Shown here: piece after piece, positions 22,341 through 34,602 of the stretch
How the letters are laid out: each line of letters begins with the position of its first letter
How positions within the stretch are numbered: the stretch's first letter is position 1
NCBI GenBank assembly: GCA_947561585.1
Contig: CANNZV010000429.1
Coordinates: forward strand, 181,338 to 245,337
Length of the DNA: 64,000 bases
Reading direction: 5' to 3'
Source: Caprella mutica
Lineage: Eukaryota; Arthropoda; Malacostraca; Amphipoda; Caprellidae
Program-made: the position numbers and the translations under genes
The notes under the pieces: model-generated
What the model was told of the DNA's origin: nothing
Databases searched by the model: none
Seen by the model: the letters and a program-made list of their open reading frames with translations, nothing else

Positions 22341-23384
22341 TTTGGTTTGATGATTAGGTACCTACTAAAATAAAAATTATTTATCTGATGACACATTTTA
22401 ATATGTAATTAGGTAATTATTAAGCTACTTTTATTGTTTAGAAGAAATATCGAGTAGCTTTTCTACATCCATGAGCTTGTGGGAGAACAACGAAAACAAA
22501 GCAAGCTGCTAAGTATTTAGAGAAAGATTATAATTCCCACTTATTACACAGAAAATTAGGCGATTTGGTTAACTGAATATATATAAAGCTTAGAACACAT
22601 TGTACTTAGCTCTAATGTGTAGAGCTGAATTTTTCGAATCGTAAGTGGAGACTCACGAGTTTTCTTAAATACTGTGACAGCGGGTGAGTAGAGACACACC
22701 CCAGGTAGCAGAAAATCAGATATCCCACATCGCAATTCACAGGATAATGTCAGGTAGAAGTTTGCTAGTGTAAATATTAGGTCATGGGTAGGCAACTATT
22801 TTTTCAAAATCAGATCTTGTATCACTGGTAGTTGGAGACATCTCAGATTGAATCTCAATTCACAGTCAGGTAGAAGTTTTTAGTCACAAATCTTAGGTAC
22901 TAAAAAGCATATTCTAATTAAAAACACAATCTGACAAACTAAACACCTAGATATTGAAGATACCGAGTGCTTGGGCGAAGTGTAAGAGGTACCAGTCAGG
23001 GATAAGCTACATCTTCCTTGGTCTTATGTTTTATCTTGCTCTAAAGTCTAAAGCATTCTTATTCTGCACATTTCAAGTTTAACAAGAAGTGCATAGGATT
23101 TGTCTTACACTCAGTATATGAATAATATTTTATTAATATGGGGAAAAGTCTGCTTTAACACCTCAATGTCATATTACTGACATCAAAATGAAATAAGAAA
23201 AGAAAGTCACTCCATAAAAATGTCATCTACTACCAGTCTGGGACAAGCTCATGGATGTAAAAAAATACTCTATATAATATTTAAGTATTTATTCTAAGGT
23301 TCTAAACAGACTAGACGATAAAGGTAACTTAATTTAACCTAACTCCATATTAAAATTTGTCATCAGATAATTATTAATTTAGCA
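22341..23384. other. spacer with diverged R1-like pieces, no gene seen
   Basis: Some stretches (for example 23185-23250 and 22445-22485) echo R1 in inverted or direct form but are too diverged to call. The open frame at 22556-22795 on the minus strand has no domain. Confidence 0.35.
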
Positions 23385-23645
23385 GGGGTTTAATGTCTGC
23401 TTCAGAACCAAAGGCCATATTGCTGACGTCAAAAGGAAATTAAATACAAGGGATTCGAAGAAGTAGTTAGAAAGGAAAATGGGTCCATGAAAAAAGTCAA
23501 CTACCACCAGCCAGTGACAAGCTTCTCCATAAATGCAGTCACTTACCAAATTATGTAATGAAAAGAGACACAAGAATCGGTGGCTGCACTCGCGGATGGA
23601 AGAAGGAAATGAAGAGGTGATAGTAAATAAAGCCTATGAACCTAT
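23385..23645 (-). repeat. dispersed repeat family R1, inverted copy D
   Basis: The reverse complement gives the R1 3' half: the TCACCTCTTCATTT block, GTGCAGCCACCGATTC, GTAAGTGACTGCATTTATGG and the TTTAATTTCC tail, in R1 order. Confidence 0.7.
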
Positions 23646-24684
23646 AGTACCTGACACAAAAATCTAAGATTGTAGTAATAAGGAATAGATTTCTATTTCT
23701 CATATATCTTACTGGAGGTAGATATTGTTGAAGGTGCTTCGAATCTCCTGGCTAACACAGTTCCTGAATTGTTATATTTCAATGATGAAAATAAAAAGTA
23801 CATAGTTATGTGCATACTGCATTATTTGGCGGTCTGTAATCAATTGGATAGATTATTTTGTATGAGAGATTTAATAACACACGCGGATGATCACTGCAAA
23901 GCAGCCATTTCAGATGCGTCAGTTCTAATCTCGTACGTAGTGACTGTGTCAGTTCGCTCTCTGCCTCCCATGCCATCTTCAATTGGTAATAGGTTTTTAA
24001 AATAACGTTTTGTTATTGCCTAAAGGAAGGCAGTATAAGTAGCTAACTGTTTTCATGTCGTTAGTTTACTTTAGAAGTAAAGTACCCAGTGTTTATTTTG
24101 CTGTTTCATCAAGTAAGATACGGCTTCTGTATCGTGATTTGCTTCATAAAACCTCTTTTGTATATGTGTACTTAAAGTGTTACCGGTTGGCGGTTGCCAT
24201 ATCACGATTGTGGTGTGCGTTGGTGTGGCTGTAGGGGAAGGTTGGAGACCCGTGTAAAAGTTCTGGGAACTCGTAACTAGGTTGCACATTGGTCTACCTT
24301 TTCTGACTAACCAGTTTTTTCCTCAAAAAAAAGTCTCCACAGATCTTTTTGCAAAATTGCCATACCAATGATACCATACAGACTGGGCTATATGGAAAAG
24401 GCAGAAATTGGCTTATCTAAAAGTCAGAAGCCTTCTATTGTAAGATTATCGTAAAGAACGCATATTGTAAATAATCCATTATCAAGCAAATTAGATATTA
24501 ACGTAAGTATTTTTTGGAAATATATATATATATATATTTTTTGAAATAGCATCCTTGAACATTAAAACTGATGCAAACAATACCCTAACATCCATAATTG
24601 TTAATTGACTCTGTTTCGATTCAAGATCAGTTTCGGACCAAATTTTTCTTCATTTATTTCAGACTAATAATTTAATTCTCCGAA
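23646..24684. other. intergenic DNA upstream of gene 3
   Basis: There is a 78-codon open frame at 23769-24005 without a recognisable domain, and a somewhat GC-richer patch at 23870-24300. The last 150 bp (from about 24545) resemble the same region upstream of gene 2 exon 1, which is probable shared 5' flanking or promoter sequence. Confidence 0.4.
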
Positions 24685-27600
24685 ATGGGTTTCCCATCTT
24701 TTGTTGTTAAGATCTTTAGTTGTAAGCCAAACCCTGGGGTATTTTTCTCTGGTCAGTTCATCACTGGCAATGTGCATGCAGCCGTCAACAAGCCTACCAG
24801 CTGTAGATGTGAGTCTTCAGAACAACTGACGTGACATTATTATTTTTCAAATACTGTAGTGATAATAAATGTTAACAACAGTTAAAGGAAATCCCAAGTT
24901 CTGACAAGTTCACATTTTCAATCATTGCTATATGAAAAAAATATTCAATAAGAGAGCTTATGAGTTAAATGGCCAAATAATTCATTTTTCTTACATGATG
25001 TGAAGAATAGAATAGCCGATAACTTGTAATTTACTCTGTGATTTTAATTAATATTTTTGCCCTTTATAATAATTAATTTGAAACTTTTACTCAGCTGTTA
25101 AAGTAACCTGCAAAGGCAAGGCGAAAGTTCTCTGGTCCGAGTCTGATGCTGATAGTACAAAGAACTTTGATGCTTCAGAGGAGTACTTCAAACTGTCATT
25201 CAATTTGTGGAGTAAGTTTTTGATATTCAAATTGAATAACTATTGCAGTTGCTCTGAGCTATCATAAATCTTTGCAAGTCATAGTAATCGCTCTTTTAAT
25301 ATGACAGTTCTGTTCAAACTATCACCATGTTTCGGAGTGTATTAGTGTCAGACAATAAATTGTTCCAATCCTAATCTCAGATATGTCTGATTTGCCTCGC
25401 AAAATTGCAGAAGGTTAGGTTTATTTTAATCTTGTTATTCGCATAACTCACAAAGTATTCAACCAAATAGCCTGAAATTTGATGGGACAATTAGTCATTA
25501 TCTAGAAACCATTTGATCCGATTTTGAGAGTCATTAGGGCGAAAGAGTCAAGGTCATGAAAAGGCCAAAATGAACTAAAAATGTAGCAGCGGTGAAGGTC
25601 TGTGCTGTACTACTGCCCGTTCTAAATTGCTGTAAAACCTAGTGTTCACTCAAGAGTTGAGAGTGAAATAAATGTCGAGAGTCAGCTAAAAGAAAGTGGG
25701 CGAGTTTTAGAATTTATGCATGTGAGAGACTCGCGAGGATAATGAACACTGCACACCCAAGCTCTCGAGATTCCTCGCAGGAACTTTCAGTGTGTTGATA
25801 TAGCTGAGAGTTGAAGGGTCATAGTCGCTCCGAGTAGGTCGGCTGCCTCCATGAGTGATAGGAAGAAGGAATGGAGTGTCTGATAGAAACCCTGAGCTCA
25901 CGTCTGTTTTTTTCAGGACGAGACACCTACTTCTGTTGAGGTTAGGTCTTTCTTCTCATGGTGGTGTTGATCCGTCAAGGGTGTACCCTCTTCTTCTCAA
26001 GAATGTTGCTAATGTGATAGCTAAGCCCCTTGCTCCAGTGTTCCGGCGTATGATTCGCATGGGTTTCTTTCCAGCTTATTGGCAGGTTGCGAATTATGAA
26101 TTTTCATTATAATTTCTTGTGGGCTGCACTGAAATTTTCTCCTAATACTTTTAAAGAATAATTTTTCTGTTCCCTGTTTTAACGTCCCAAAGAATTGTAT
26201 ATGCTTCATAACAGCTAATCAAGTCGGTTATTTCGTTTCTACTCCATTCCTTCTTCGTATCACTGATGGAGACAGCTGACCGACTGGCACCGATACATTC
26301 AGTATCGGTTCTGAGAGTTCTCGCTGCAATTTATTTCAGTAGCTCTCGAGAGTTGTATAGTTCTCTGAGTTGGACACGTTCTCTGAGAGTTCTCTAGACT
26401 CTCGACATTTATTTCACTCTCAGTTCTCAAGTGGACTCAAAGCTTAAGTTTTGATTTAATTTCTGTTACTTTGTTTTAGGATAATTTTGACTTCAAATCC
26501 TCCAAGAATGAATAAAACTAGTTTAAATTAGAGCGAAAGTTTGGCTCAATATTGGCTTACTACCCAACACAGTTTGAAACTAGAATTTGTTTCTGTTATC
26601 GATCATATTTATCTAACTGATTATTCTTTTTGGGGTGACTTCCAGATGAACCTAACAACGAAATTCAACCTGGAAAATATGTGTGGCCTTTCCAGTTCTC
26701 TCTACCAACAAATATTCCCTCGTCATTTGAAGGAACAAAAGGATGGGTACGGTACTCCGTCAAGGCTAAAGCAGATATTCCAAATGGATCTGATGAATGG
26801 AGCATAGTCTACTTCTCAGTATTGGACACTGATGACCTCAATTACAATGAAATTGCTAAGGTAATTAGTAGTTACTAACCTTATCATATTTTATTTTATT
26901 TAAAAATAATTTATTGATAGTTGTATAAAAGATGTTATGATACTATATAGGATTAGTTTTATATCATTTATATGTATTAGTTTTCCCATAGATACTTTTA
27001 TTAATCAATTTTCTAGGTTTTATAAGTAGTTTAATGAAAACTCAGACAAATCTATTACTTATATATTCACTATAATGCTGTGCTGGTTACAGACACTTAG
27101 GACTCGCTAAGACCAACAAACAACCAAATAGAGTTGGAATACAAATTCATTTATACCTTGAATTTTTATTCATATGTCTAACTAGAAAAAAAAATATCAT
27201 ACACAAAGCATCTGTGGTTTAATTGGTTCGCAAGTAAATATGTGAGACTATTGTCCTATTTCTAAAGAGTTTAACTAAATAACCTTTTTACTATATCATA
27301 AAAAGAATCTCATTTAGTTAGGCTAAGTTCCTGACCCTTGCTTTGACATTTATGTATAATTTCTCACTATTATCTGAAAAAAATTCTCTTTAACAATAGT
27401 TATGCTATAATGAGTTCCACATATTTATGGCAAGGCAAAGCAAGTAAGGACTTAACTGACTAAGGAAATAATAATTTAATTTTATTTGTTCCACTACTAC
27501 ACTACAGAGACCCTTGTTCATAAAAAAATGTGACACAACGTGTTTCTGGTGTTGCACCAAAGGACCTGTACAACTCAACTTCAACTGTCCGAGATCAGGC

Positions 27601-30600
27601 GCAGTGGTTGGAGAAGGATTTAAAATTAGAGGAGAGATTTCCAATCGAGGATCTAAACCAGTAGAAAGCACGAAGATTACCTTAAGACAAGTAACTATTA
27701 TTTATCTCTATCAAATTTATTAAGCTAATGAATGCCTATCCTTTGATTTATTGTGTTATAACTTATAGATGACAACAGACAAGAGAAGAATCAAAGAAGT
27801 AGCTTCTATACGAGTACAGTGAGTTTTTTTAGCCTAGGATCTATTCAACCACTTATGGCAGAGCTTTGCTTGCACTTGCCGATAAAAATATAATTGACAC
27901 ATCATTAAAAAGGCTAAGAATGTAACTTGTGATCCAGATAATATTTATTGATTAGTAGGTGAAGGAAATGATCCCCATCGGCACGAAGACAGAGTCCCGC
28001 TCGCTTCAACACATTGTCTACAACTCTCATGATTGTATTCTCGTTGTATGATTCACGAAACCTATGACATATTTATTAAGAGAATCAATAAATTCTTGTT
28101 TCTGAGAATAAACCTCTTTTTAAGCAACAGCCGAAAAGTGGAAATCAAGTGGGTTCAGATCAGAACTGTGGGCCAGCCAGGTATGTCAGTTCCCCGGCTG
28201 ATGACACGATCATGAAACTTATCAAGAAGAAATTCTTTGGCCGCCGTGGTGCAATGGGGTAGGCCCCATCATGCATCCACCATAATGTGTGTCGTGTAAC
28301 TGTAGGTCTAAATGCAGGCATAAGTCAGTTAGGTAACATAACCCATTGAAGGAAACTAAATTTCCATCTTCGTTGATGAATGGGTGAACAACCGGAATCT
28401 TTCCGTCAGTGATAGTTACAAAAATCACAACTTTGACATCGTTCGGTTATTTGTTTCTGTAGCTTTATGAGGATTCATTTGGTGAACACAGAATAATTTT
28501 TCGTCCGTCCAAATAATTTTCTGTTCGAAACTTTCCGGTTGAGAAAGGAGCCATTCACAGAACTATCGACGTAGCTGCTTATTGGTAGTAGTGAGAGGTT
28601 GTACTGAAGTTATTCTGTGAAACTTGAATTGCAGGTCATAGCTGAGTATTTTCCATATGGAAGTGAGGCTTGATCAAGGATGTGGATCAATTTTTCGGAG
28701 GGATTCAACACAATTTTTAGTGACCAATTAAGGTTCCTAACTTCTTCCTTCACCATACCTCTTCCCTCTTTTCGTTGGGTTGCTGCAATTGATCCACATC
28801 GTAGAAATTGCTGATTAACTTTAATAAATATGTTGAGCCGGTACTTGGTGGTAGTTCGGCCCTTCTTGATAGCAAAAGGCTTCAAATTTTTTTGTTTTAA
28901 TCTTGTGGTCAAGGAGTTTCGCCGGAAATCTCGCACGATGAATATATTTTGTTCATTAAATAACATCTTCTTTCTTGTTGAATCCTCTTACGCTCATTTA
29001 GTTCTTCAGGAGACAAAATTCTTGAAAGTGTAACAGATTTGGAAAGTTCCCTTAGCATCAAAATGACATATCATGTATAACAAATTATGCGACGTTTATG
29101 TGTTAAATGTTAAAGATCCTCGGTAATAAAAAATAAAAACTAACTGTATATTAGTTGTTTGACAACAATTTGTTTTAAGCTTCCAACTGTTTCAAAATAT
29201 GAGTATCAGAGTATATAATATTATATAATATAATCGATTGAATTTTAGATTAGGTATAAGTTTAAATAAAGCAATAATCTGGCAATATAAAAATCATATA
29301 TTGGTTCATATATATACAGGGTGACCCACAAAAAGTTTACCCAAGTTTGAATTAATATAAATATCGTACACGTACAATCTTAAGCAATGGCGATGGTAGA
29401 ATGGATAAATGAAAAAAATCTAATTTTTAAATTGAACATATTTTTTAGCTACTCATAAAATCGATATTTATATCAATTCTTAGTTGGGTACACTTTTTCG
29501 TAGGTCACCCTGTATAGGTTGCTTCTGAATATCTATGAACATAATAACCAATTATTGAAAACCTCATAGCAGCTGAATACACTTGTTCTAAACTACAATA
29601 ATATCCAAATTAAGTGAATGATTAATTTCTATAGTAACATCACAGAAATTATCATGATGCAGTAATGCTCAGTGTCAGGTTTGATGATGCTGAGTGTTCT
29701 GATTGAGTTTATTTTTAGCATTCTATTTTAATATTTATTTTCTTCTCTATGCTTGCCAAAGTCCAAAGGACTCTAACTAAAGGCCTTGTTACACGGTGCA
29801 AGTTACTGTCGTGACAGTGGGCAGCAGCTGTCCCACTGTACTCGCATGCCAGTAGCTCAGTGCTAATAGCATTGAATTTCCATGACAGTTACTCGACTGA
29901 TGCGGTCACATAGTGCGAGTAGCTGCACAACAGTAACTGGCTAGGCCAACTCGCAGGTTTACTCGCACCGTCTAACAAGGCCTTAAGAGATAATTCTTTA
30001 AGCTGCGTAAGTTAGCTACCGTAAATGTGTTTCAAAATAACGATTCTAATTCTATGCCATTGCCGTAGGATATAAGGCTATTTGCCTACGCCAATAAAAC
30101 CAGTCCCTATTTTGGATACTCTCAGTCCATGAGTGACACAATTTCGATATGAGCTAAATAAACTGTGGACTAGCTTTATAAGGAGGTAAATATTGTACAT
30201 TTTGAATGCTTTCCATCTTGGCAACTATTGTTGTTAATGTCTTATCATATAATTTTATCTATTTCTTAATCATATTTGAATGGTAAAGTTCTTAATAAGA
30301 CATCAAACAAGAAAAGATGTCAGAAATTAGACTGTTATTCAACTATTCTTTTTTTTTATATAAGTAATTTAATATGATAATATCATATTTTTTCCTTATT
30401 TTTTTTTTAGCTCCAATAAAAATTCTGAGAGTACTTCATTTCTCTGCTGATTTCTATTTACTTCACTAGTTATCATCTCTAGAGTAGTTGCCATTTTTTT
30501 AATCATTTAATCCGTTTCCTGCGATGTGACCCACCAGTGGGTCACGTTATTTTTATTTAGAACAGATATATTTAGCCTTTTCTCTCAATTATTATTGCCT

Positions 30601-33389
30601 TTAATGGTACATTTATGATATAGAAGGATAAATTGTACAAAAAATATATATAAATAATTTTTCTCTCTGAAATGAATTAAAGTTATATTAGTTGAAGAGT
30701 TGGTAAGTTGGAACGGCGCTAACGGGAAATGTGTTAAGAAATTTATTAGGTAATCATTCTTTACCTTTGTTTTGATTAGTATCTATGATACCTGCAGTTA
30801 TCATGGATAATAATGAATTACACCTGCAGTTATCATGGATACCATTTAAAATATAAGGTCAATAATATTTTGCTATTGTATGGAAATATGATTGAAAATT
30901 TTGGACCCCCTGATCGAAACTTATATTTGGTAAATTATTTCTATTATATGGTGTTACGGTGTTAATTTTCCTCTTTTCATGGCAGGACGTGAAATACTAT
31001 GCTGATAGTAGCACTAGGATAGATTCTAGTGACGTGGGGAAGATCCAAAGGGGAGGCATAGAGCCGGGGGAGAGTGAATTCTATGAGGATGTTCCTCTGA
31101 ACATTGAGGCAGTTGTTCCTAATTTAAAGCACTGTAGCATCATGGATTTGGAATACAAAATAAGTGTGAGTTGATAGAACTTTCTGAAAAAGTGTGTGTT
31201 TGGTTTTCTATTTTGTTTCTCAAATGTTAGTGTGACTTATCAGAGTCACTATTGTCTATAGGAACTATTTGGCAGCTAGCTGAAATTATACTTTGACTAT
31301 TAGGAGTGACGAATGTTCAAAGTAAGTTTCGGAGATGGAGTTAAGAATCGAGTTGTTGCCAGATGTCCAGTAGCGTTAAATATATGGATGAAAAAATGCT
31401 AATATATTAGGAAAAATTTACCGTACTGCCATTGCATAATTCTATATAGGAAAAAGATATAGAATAATAAAAATTTTCCTTATATTTATTATCATATTCT
31501 TTACGTGATAGAAAATGTGGAACTGTCAAATATCTTGAAACAATAGAGTTTAGAGTTATTTTTTCCTCTCTTGACAGTTCAGTGCAAGTTTTGGCACCTG
31601 TGCCAGTGTTTCTGATAGTGCCACACTCTACATAGGGACAGTACCTTTCATACCTGAGGGAATGGGCATGGCTGTGAGTTACCTGCGTAGTTTACATGCG
31701 TAACGCTGATAATTTTATCGCCCAATCTCTTCTATAATAATCTATTTATTTGTTATTCTTATTCATTTTCAATGTTAGCTTGATTCTATTTTCAAACAAG
31801 ATTGCTATAGACCCCCAACATTGGGAATTATTATTCACTTCGGATTACTATTTATTTTGTCTGGCCATTTTTATTTAAATTAGGATAAGATTACTTGTCT
31901 TACTCAATATAAATTTCATTTTATCATTATAGTGCTGATACTTCCTATATAATTCATTTATCTAACTCAGTGTTTTCAATAATCGTTGATCAGCTTCCAG
32001 TAAAACAAGGTTCGTATGTTACACCTGGCTATCCAACAAGTGCTCCTTACCCAAGCTCCTTCCAGCCTCCTATGGGCCCCACCGGTTTCATTACACCACC
32101 TCCTGTGCTGCACTACCCGCCCAGTCAACCTAACAACGCCAATATTTACGGACTGAAAGGTAACCAACTCTGTCTATACTATACAGCTACAACTTAGATA
32201 ATTTTATCAAGAATATTCGACAAAATATTCATAAAAGTCGTATTCATCAACCTTTAAACGACCCAGTTATTTTATACGGAGAGAAATATTTTGTATCTAT
32301 ATATTTTGGTTTAATATGACGTAATTAGACAATATATCGAAAAAACGTCCTAATAAATGTTTTTTCCGTCTACAATTATTAAAATAGAGTAAAGAACGCA
32401 TAAGGTTTTTGAGATGCTGTCTCTACCATATAAGAATAATGCTCTTGCAGCAGTGGGAGGGAGGAGAGTAGAGTACTGACTAAAGCATTAGTGTTTTGTC
32501 TCATACCAACTCCGTCTTCATAGCCTATAATTATGAATTATATTGAATTACTTTTCAAATAGTAAGAACTTTGAAACTTTCAACATAGATTGGCTGTAAC
32601 TCATCTTGCTTGTGGCTACTGCACGCCTCATGATTGTTTAATGCCCTCGCAGGGGGGTGGGTCGATACACTTATATGTCAATCTCCACAGCCAGTCAATG
32701 AGTTAGTAACATTAAAAATAATATTATAAAAGACTAATGAGCAAGGAATAATATTTTTAAATCTATATTTTTAGGGATAGTAATCTTATTATTTCTAACC
32801 TTAGAGGTGCCACCCTATAGAAAAAACTTTGAATTTTTTTTATTATTGTTATGATTATAATACTTATCATGTTCGCGGCCCATACTGGAAATATTCGTCA
32901 CTTTCCATGCTAACCGTAGGCCGTGGAGCACATGATGGAAATTTCAATCGTGTACATTACTGAAGAGAAGTCGAAAGACACTCTGCCAGACATATCACTT
33001 GTGATATAGGCATGGTGTCTTCTGGCAGGCCCTCTCCTTGTTTAGCACTGTGAAAAAGAAATGAACAAGTTACGATATAACGTTATAGATGATTTGTGAG
33101 CAGAGTGAATGGACGGAATTTTCACCTTGGGCCAAAGAATAAACATACACGTAATAGATCAGGCCACGAACGTGTTAGTTTAAGTTAATATATTATTTGT
33201 CATGTTACTTTTGTTAATATATTATTAGTCATGTTACTTGTGTTAATATATAATCATATTGCTTACCTCTCAGGGGCTCCAATTGTCAAGCAATGTTACT
33301 TCTGTACAAAAGATAGAGATAGACTAGACAAATTAAGTACTCCACCCAACTACCTGTCTTATGCTGGTATACTCGCAGATGCACCATAA
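24685..33389 (+). CDS. alpha-arrestin-like protein, gene 3 (398 aa, 8 coding exons)
   Basis: Coding exons are 24685-24808, 25095-25211, 26646-26860, 27508-27690, 30986-31165, 31578-31673, 31994-32159 and 33274-33389 (TAA). They total 1197 bp and are in frame. It is the sister of gene 2. Exon 1 is MGFPSFVVK with a three-residue insertion before PNPGVFFSG. Exon 3 has LPTNIPSSFEG and GWVRYSVKA. Exon 4 has CFWCCTKGP. Exon 5 has IEPGESEFYEDVPLNIEAVV. Exon 6 has IGTVPFIPEG. The Pro-rich exon 7 is 51 bp shorter than in gene 2. Exon 8 has CYFC and PPNYLSYAGILADAP. Intron 2 holds a TIR element, and intron 4 holds a transposase fossil and two MITEs. By family it is a PPxY-bearing trafficking and ubiquitin adaptor. 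Exon 2 coordinates could be off by one base. Confidence 0.87.
25648..26433. mobile_element. 786-bp TIR element with captured reverse-transcriptase piece
   Basis: Lies in gene 3 intron 2. The left end CACTCAAGAGTTGAGAGTGA plus AATAAATGTCGAGAGTC is matched by the inverted right end (reverse complement CACTTGAGAACTGAGAGTGA plus AATAAATGTCGAGAGTC). The TIRs are about 37 bp. Sub-terminal CTCTCGAG-type motifs recur. The interior holds a plus-strand RT relic (separate entry). Gene 2 intron 2 lacks the element: it is 110 bp there against 1434 bp here. Confidence 0.75.
25915..26103 (+). pseudogene. non-LTR reverse-transcriptase fragment
   Basis: Positions 25951-26103 read SHGGVDPSRVYPLLLKNVAN then VIAKPLAPVFRRMIRMGFFP and AYWQVAN. 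This matches the N-terminal RT-domain pattern of non-LTR elements (G-x-D-x-x-x-x-x-x-L-K, then A-x-P-L-x-x-x-F-x-x-x-x-x-x-G-x-F-P-x-x-W-K-x-A). The upstream part of the same domain (TPTSVEVRSF) is in another frame, so it is frameshifted. It sits wholly inside a TIR element. Confidence 0.7.
27950..28990 (-). pseudogene. decayed IS630/Tc1/mariner-superfamily transposase
   Basis: Minus-strand pieces in several frames, in gene order from 28990 downward: an N-terminal helix-turn-helix region with KKGRTTTKYRLNIF (about 28866); TITDGKIPVVHPFINEDGNL then VSFNG (28428-28330); WWMHDGAYPI (about 28290, carrying the second catalytic Asp); FHDRVISRGT (about 28210); and SSDLNPLDFHF (about 28150, third acidic position). 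This order matches arthropod transposases of the maT/Tc1-like group. Frame shifts and stops separate the blocks, so it is inactive. It lies in intron 4 of gene 3, antisense to it. Termini were not identified. Confidence 0.8.
29317..29512. mobile_element. 196-bp mariner-type MITE flanked by TA
   Basis: The left end CAGGGTGACCCACAAAAAGT is matched by the inverted right end (reverse complement CAGGGTGACCTACGAAAAAG). TA dinucleotides lie at 29315-29316 and 29513-29514. The paralogous intron of gene 2 (near 12869) reads straight through, so it is an empty site. Confidence 0.9.
29781..29983. mobile_element. 203-bp TAA-flanked MITE (PIF/Harbinger-like)
   Basis: The left end AGGCCTTGTTACACGGTGCA is matched by the inverted right end (reverse complement AGGCCTTGTTAGACGGTGCG). 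TAA flanks both sides (29778-29780 and 29984-29986), a 3-bp duplication typical of PIF/Harbinger. The homologous gene 2 intron (near 13151) has a single TAA and no insert. Confidence 0.85.
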
Positions 33390-34335
33390 CACTACTACTA
33401 ACGAGACACAGTTACTATACACTAGGGATAGAAGACTAGATAAGGAAAGCCCTCAACCCAAATAACTGTCTTATGCTGATATACTCGCAGATGCACCATA
33501 ACACTTCTTCTAATGAGAAATAGTTACTATACACTAAAGATAGAAATAGACTAGACAAGTTAAGTACTCCACCCAACTACTTGTCTTATGCTGGTATACT
33601 CGCCGATGCACCATAACACTACTACTAACGAGAAACAGTTCTTTACATTAAAGTTCCCCTCCAAGCAAATATTTTTATTGCTTTATTTAACGAGGCTAAT
33701 GTTCCTTATCATTTTGCTGCAAGCCTCATCGAATTTGGTAGCGTATTTTTAATTTTTAAAGCATTTTTAAAAATCAAAACTCTAAAAAACCTATTTTACT
33801 TCCGACTTATTAATTTAAGAAATTTTCAGCGTCAAAAAAAGAATGTACACCATTTGTTTTGATTGTCAACTAGGTATTAGGTTTAATAAATCCGTTCAAT
33901 ATTCGTGTAAAGGTGTAAAATTGAATGAACTTATAATAAAAACGTTTATATATATACTTTAGGAAACAATGAATATCTAAAATAATTTAAATAAAGGCCG
34001 AAAACGCATGGTTTGTTTATAAAATTTAAATTTGTAATCAAAACAAAGAGTGTACAATCTTCTTCTTGAGCATCAGATTAGTGATTCGCTCAATTGTTGC
34101 TCACAGAGTATTAAAAAACTTTAAAAACAAATTATAAAATATATATTGAATCAAATTGTATGCGGTTTGCAGAATAATGATCGTAGACCTTAGTTCTATA
34201 ATATTATGTTATAAACTCACTTTTTCCCGGAGCCTGGAGAGGACCTTTAAGGATAGAAGACTAGACTAGACAAGGAATGTCCTTCACCCAACTACCTGTC
34301 TTATGCTGGACGCTGGTATACTCGCAGATGCTCTT
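33300..34335 (+). repeat. tandem repeats of the gene 3 last exon / 3'UTR start
   Basis: Units of about 113-117 bp begin at about 33310 (functional exon), 33423, 33536 and 34249. Each carries a version of the PPNYLSY codons and the GATGCACCATAA stop. The fourth copy is separated from the third by a 600-bp MITE and is truncated near 34335. The layout matches that downstream of gene 2. Confidence 0.9.
33650..34249 (+). mobile_element. 600-bp MITE, TIR AAAGGTCCCCTCCA family, copy 1
   Basis: Begins AAAGTTCCCCTCCAAGCAAA and ends CCGGAGCCTGGAGAGGACCT. It is near-identical to 54802-55407 and, inverted, to 41033-41628. It is inserted in the terminal-exon repeats of gene 3. No intact coding frame. Confidence 0.85.
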
Positions 34336-34602
34336 TGAAGTATTTAGTAGATAATGCGGGAAATGTATCTACTTAAAACTGTGGGATATGTATCTACTAG
34401 ATAAAGTGATAGATAGATATTTTAACTATTCGGTTTTAATGAAAATGTTTACATTGTTTTAAAGTCATAGAATTTTTTTTAGTGATGTTATATAAATAAT
34501 CATTTATCTAGCAATATTAGTTCTTATGGCATTCGTTATTGTTGTTCATTAAGAAATTGACTCCAATATAAAATTAGGAATGAAACACAATTACTGAAGT
34601 GT

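Noticed and set aside
23769..24005. 78-codon plus-strand frame as a gene
   Set aside because: No recognisable motif, homologue in the other intergenic regions, or splice pattern was seen. Left uncalled.
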